Part shown: in pieces, positions 23,199-25,888 of the stretch
Layout: each line of letters opens with the position of its first letter
Numbering within the stretch: the stretch's first letter is position 1
From: JBHHYR01 sp046757585
GTDB taxonomy: Bacteria > Desulfobacterota > Binatia > HRBIN30
NCBI GenBank assembly: GCA_046757585.1
Contig: JBHHYR010000032.1
Coordinates: 1-25,888 of the forward strand
DNA: 25,888 bases
Direction: 5' to 3'
Notes under the pieces: model-generated
Database searches by the model: none
The model's input: only the letters and a program-made list of their open reading frames with translations
What the model was told of the DNA's origin: nothing
Position numbers and translations under genes: made by a program

Positions 23199-23948
23199 TT
23201 ACATGTAGAGGCCGCCGTTCACGCCGAGCACCTGCCCGGTGATATACCCGGATTCGGGACGGGCGAGAAAGGCGACTGCATCCGCGACCTCTTCGGACGT
23301 CCCCAATCTGCCGGCCGGAATCAGTTTCACATATTCCGTGCGCACGGAGTCAGGCAAGTTGGCCGTCATCTCCGTATCAATGAACCCAGGCGCCACGGCG
23401 TTGACTGTGATCTGCCTGCTGGCCAGCTCACGTGCCATCGACTTGGTAAAGCCTACAACACCAGCCTTCGCAGCCGCGTAGGCCGCCTGGCCGGCATTTC
23501 CCATGCTGCCGATAATGGAAGTCATGTTCACGACCCGGCCGTAGCGTGCGCGCACCATCGTTCTCGACACGGCCTTCGTGCAGTTGAAGGTGCCGCGCAG
23601 GTTCACAGCCATCACCTGGTCCCAATCAGGCGCCCGCAGGCGCAGCAAGAGGCCATCCACGGTCATGCCAGCATTATTGACCAGGATATCGCAACGCCCG
23701 AGGCGGTCCACCACACGTGAGATGGCGCTGGCGGCTGAGGACGGGTCGGCAACGTCGAACTGCGCCAGCTCGCCGTGCCCCCCGGCGTCTACGATAAGCC
23801 GGAGCGTTTCCTCGGCTGCAGCGGTGTTGCGGACGTAGTTGACGACCACATGCGCCCCGGCCCGTGCCAGGCGGCAGGCTACGGTGCGACCGATGCCGCG
23901 CGACGCGCCCGTGACCAGGGCGGTTTGGTCGTGCAAAGCAGCACTCAT
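23199..23948 (-). CDS. fabG: 3-oxoacyl-[acyl-carrier-protein] reductase
   Basis: FabG reduces beta-ketoacyl-ACP with NADPH in the fatty acid cycle. The 249-residue protein has the Rossmann motif VTGASRGIG (12-20), NNAGMTVDGLLLR (91-103), and the catalytic triad Ser144, Tyr157 and Lys161 in NMTSIIGSMGNAGQAAYAAA-K. The PGFIDTEMT and C-terminal GQVLGVNGGLYM segments are typical of FabG. The active-site context reads YAAAKAG rather than the more common YSASKAG. The frame is open to 24080 inside fabD, but the ATG at 23948 is just 2 bases after the fabD stop and gives the normal length. Tight coupling with fabD and acpP supports the specific FabG assignment over a generic short-chain dehydrogenase. 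Confidence 0.95.
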   Translation of the reverse strand: MSAALHDQTALVTGASRGIGRTVACRLARAGAHVVVNYVRNTAAAEETLRLIVDAGGHGELAQFDVADPSSAASAISRVVDRLGRCDILVNNAGMTVDGLLLRLRAPDWDQVMAVNLRGTFNCTKAVSRTMVRARYGRVVNMTSIIGSMGNAGQAAYAAAKAGVVGFTKSMARELASRQITVNAVAPGFIDTEMTANLPDSVRTEYVKLIPAGRLGTSEEVADAVAFLARPESGYITGQVLGVNGGLYM

Positions 23949-23950
23949 GG

Positions 23951-24886
23951 TCACGCCGAGCCCAGCATGTGCCGTACGGTCTCGAGGTCTTCGGCAGGCG
24001 CACACTGCATGTGCGGTGCGATTCGCTTGACCAGCCCGGTCAGTGCCCGGCCTGGGCCGACCTCGAGGGCCGCGACGCATCCCTGACGCTGCAGCTCTTC
24101 AACAGACTCTTGCCAGCGCACGGGGTGCACCACCTGCCGCACGAGTAATTCCTTTACCCGCGCGGGACCGCGGTACGCGGTCGCCTCGACGTTGCTGATC
24201 ACTGAGCACTGCAGAGGTGCAACCGGTACCGGCTCCAGCACCTGCCGCAGGCGTTCCGCGGCCGGACCCATCAAGGCGCAGTGGAAGGGAGCACTGACAC
24301 TGAGAGGCACGACTCGTTTGGCGCCCCGTGTCTTGGCGAGCGCCGCAGCACGTTCCACAGCCTGCCGATGCCCGGCAATGACGACCTGGCCACCCCCATT
24401 GAGGTTGGCTGGTGTCACCACTTCGCCATCCGCAGCTTCCCGGCAGACCGCGGCAACGCTGGGCGCGTTGAGACCAAGCACCGCGGCCATTGCTCCGACG
24501 CCCGGCGGCACTGCTGCCTGCATGGCACGGCCCCGTTCCCGGACGATCTCGAGGGCGTCCGAAAACGTGAACGCGCCGGCCGCCAGCAGGGCGCTGAATT
24601 CTCCCACGCTATGCCCAGCGGCCCAGCTCGGGCTCAAACCGAAATCCGTGTGCAGCACGCGCGTCAAGGCATAGCTGGCGGTCAGGAGCGCCGGCTGCGT
24701 ATTAGCCGTCAGCGTCAGCTCTTCGGCAGGCCCTTCGAAGCACAGCTGCGAAAGCGGGAACCCGAGCACATCGTCCGCCTGGGAGAACACTTCACGTGCC
24801 GCAGCGAAGCGGGCGCACAGCTGCTTGCCCATGCCCACGGCTTGCGAGCCCTGGCCGGGGAAGAGGAACGCAACCGGGGTGCTCAT
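23951..24886 (-). CDS. fabD: Malonyl-CoA--ACP transacylase
   Basis: FabD loads malonyl groups from CoA to the acyl carrier protein. The 311-residue protein has FLFPGQGSQAVGMG (7-20), the nucleophile elbow GHSVGEFSAL with Ser93, the substrate-binding Arg118 in ERGRAM, and the catalytic His202 in VSAPFHCALM. The length is the family norm. The start at 24886 lacks an obvious Shine-Dalgarno sequence but aligns with the family. rpmF ends 24 bases upstream. In many bacteria plsX and fabH lie in that position; here they are absent. Confidence 0.95.
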   Translation of the reverse strand: MSTPVAFLFPGQGSQAVGMGKQLCARFAAAREVFSQADDVLGFPLSQLCFEGPAEELTLTANTQPALLTASYALTRVLHTDFGLSPSWAAGHSVGEFSALLAAGAFTFSDALEIVRERGRAMQAAVPPGVGAMAAVLGLNAPSVAAVCREAADGEVVTPANLNGGGQVVIAGHRQAVERAAALAKTRGAKRVVPLSVSAPFHCALMGPAAERLRQVLEPVPVAPLQCSVISNVEATAYRGPARVKELLVRQVVHPVRWQESVEELQRQGCVAALEVGPGRALTGLVKRIAPHMQCAPAEDLETVRHMLGSA

Positions 24887-24910
24887 TGTAGTAGCGCAGG
24901 ATGCGGCGGC

Positions 24911-25093
24911 TCACGCGCCTTCGACGGCAACCACCTTGCGACCGCGGTAGGTGCCGCAGTGCGGGCAGGCACGGTGCATCAGCGTCGATTCACCGCACTC
25001 CGGGCAGGTGATGACGTTCGGCCCCATCAAGGCGTCATGGGCACGTCGTCTATTACGCTTGGAATGCGAGGTCCTTCGCTTCGGAACAGCCAT
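24911..25093 (-). CDS. rpmF: 50S ribosomal protein L32
   Basis: The 60-residue basic protein of the large ribosomal subunit begins MAVPKRRTSHSKRNRRRAHD, the diagnostic L32 N terminus. A zinc-ribbon pattern follows: Cys30, Cys33, Cys43 and Cys46 (CPEC, then CPHC). This is the zinc-bound C+ form rather than the Cys-less paralogue. AAGGAG lies upstream of the ATG at suitable spacing. It follows yceD and precedes fabD, the common bacterial arrangement linking ribosome and lipid synthesis genes. Confidence 0.97.
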   Translation of the reverse strand: MAVPKRRTSHSKRNRRRAHDALMGPNVITCPECGESTLMHRACPHCGTYRGRKVVAVEGA

Positions 25094-25247
25094 GATGTGA
25101 CTCCTTGGTCCTCATCCGCGCAGCCGGCACGCCGTCTGGACTCCTCCCGGTTGGATCCACCTGTCTGCAGGCGCCTCCCGGCGGGTGCCGGCGCCCGGCG
25201 CGCGACTGCGGAAACGGTCTCTGCCTATCATGTTTGCCCGACCGGAT

Positions 25248-25778
25248 CTAACGCCGGACCTTCAGGTTTCTGAGCACAGCCAATCTGGCGTCACCAGGGG
25301 CGGCGGTACACCCGCACGGCTGCGTATTTTGGTTGGCGCCGCAGTGTGGGCACAATCCTTTGCAATCTTCCCGGCACAACGGACGCGTCGGCAGCCCCAG
25401 GATGATCTGCTCGCGCACCAGCGGTGACAGGTCGATTTCGTCCCCCTCGTAGAAGCTCAGGTCCAGGTCCTCGCCGCTGAGCTCGGCCTCCGCCGGCAGC
25501 TCCTGCTTGGGTACCATCGCCACGAAGAAGTCTTTCTCGAGACGAAAGCCGAAATCCTCCACGCAACGCGCACAATGCCCAATGACACTTCCCGAGATGT
25601 GCCCTTGGAACAGGAGCTCCTGACCGGCACGGTAGTAATCAAGGCGGACCTCTGCCGCTGCCGGGAACTCGAAGTCGCATACCCCACCGTGCAGCAGCAA
25701 CGCGTTGAGTGAGGCCGTGGACTCCTTGTAGACGAGCTCCTTCGCAACCTCTTCGATCTGGTGGACGTTGAGTTTCAC
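25248..25778 (-). CDS. yceD: YceD/DUF177 family protein
   Basis: The 176-residue cytoplasmic protein is of the DUF177 family, nearly always encoded just upstream of rpmF. The family is implicated in 23S rRNA metabolism, but the mechanism is not settled. Motifs are HCARCVEDF (Cys69, Cys72) and the C-terminal segment GLPTRPLCREDCKGLCPHCG, followed by NQNTQPCGC, a Cys-rich ending typical of the longer DUF177 subgroup. The start is GTG at 25778, with AAGGGG further upstream. A 154-base gap separates it from rpmF; in that gap I see only the rpmF ribosome-binding site and GC-rich inverted repeats. It is the first gene of the cluster. Confidence 0.92.
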   Translation of the reverse strand: MKLNVHQIEEVAKELVYKESTASLNALLLHGGVCDFEFPAAAEVRLDYYRAGQELLFQGHISGSVIGHCARCVEDFGFRLEKDFFVAMVPKQELPAEAELSGEDLDLSFYEGDEIDLSPLVREQIILGLPTRPLCREDCKGLCPHCGANQNTQPCGCTAAPGDARLAVLRNLKVRR

Positions 25779-25809
25779 GCGGGTACAACCCCTTGGTGGA
25801 TGACGACGT

Positions 25810-25838
25810 TAGGTAGCGAACCGCGTCGGGGTCGTCAA
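25810..25838 (-). promoter_or_regulatory. Candidate promoter of the yceD-rpmF-fab-glyA cluster
   Basis: On the minus strand TTGACG (25838-25833, 4 of 6 and a perfect TTGAC core), a 17-base spacer and TACCTA (25815-25810). It lies 31 bases before the GTG of yceD. The -10 is weak against the E. coli consensus but resembles the TACCCT and TACGCT of two other candidates in the window. Confidence 0.3.
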
Positions 25839-25888
25839 GGCGACTGGCGTGCGTTTGACCGGCCTCGCAAGCCCAGTGCAGACTCAAT

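Noticed and set aside
1..25888. CRISPR arrays, insertion sequences and rRNA genes
   Set aside because: No regularly spaced repeats with unique spacers, no transposase-like frames with terminal repeats, and no rRNA segments were seen. The only tandem repeats are Thr/Pro codon arrays.

Overview
The window is about 26 kb of GC-rich bacterial chromosome, densely coding on both strands. It shows no phage, plasmid or insertion-sequence genes. Several traits recall uncultured lineages near the former Deltaproteobacteria, especially the Candidatus Binatota/Binatia. These are long Thr/Pro linkers in secreted proteins, a dockerin-like tail with two calcium loops, a recurring C-terminal domain of LLKDK...GYRYR type, and a yceD-rpmF-fab-glyA gene order. 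That placement is inference from family resemblance, not from a search.

Left part (1-9270). This half carries an enoyl-ACP reductase (fabI), a possible 34-residue membrane peptide, a prolipoprotein diacylglyceryl transferase (lgt) with a secreted DUF4124-type protein 10 bp behind it, and an ISOC2-like isochorismatase-family hydrolase. It also carries a seven-repeat secreted beta-propeller-like protein ending in a GGGGGC/TM/Arg tail, a divergent pair (FAD-dependent amine oxidase family and M16 peptidase), a free-standing Hint (intein-like) domain protein, and a two-CBS-domain protein.

Middle part (9594-18298). This is an extracellular or surface block. It contains a Cys-module/Thr-Pro/dockerin-like protein and a family-39-type glycosyltransferase gene broken by an out-of-frame internal deletion. 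Next come a very large secreted protein with two glycoside hydrolase-like barrels, a small secreted protein, and a secreted HExxH metalloprotease. The large hydrolase and the metalloprotease share what looks like the same undescribed domain.

Right part (18376-25778). This is housekeeping: tRNA-Arg(ACG), pgsA (phosphatidylglycerophosphate synthase), a lytic transglycosylase, nadB (L-aspartate oxidase), and a minus-strand cluster yceD-rpmF-fabD-fabG-acpP-glyA. The cluster has the usual fatty-acid-synthesis layout but lacks plsX, fabH and fabF at their common positions. Together with fabI at the left edge, it covers malonyl loading, ketoreduction, enoyl reduction and the carrier, but not condensation.

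Start sites were reassigned where a Shine-Dalgarno sequence or family alignment argued for it: fabI at 222, the propeller protein at 3641, the oxidase at 6905, the M16 peptidase at 6990, the CBS protein at 9270, the metalloprotease at 16664 and fabG at 23948.
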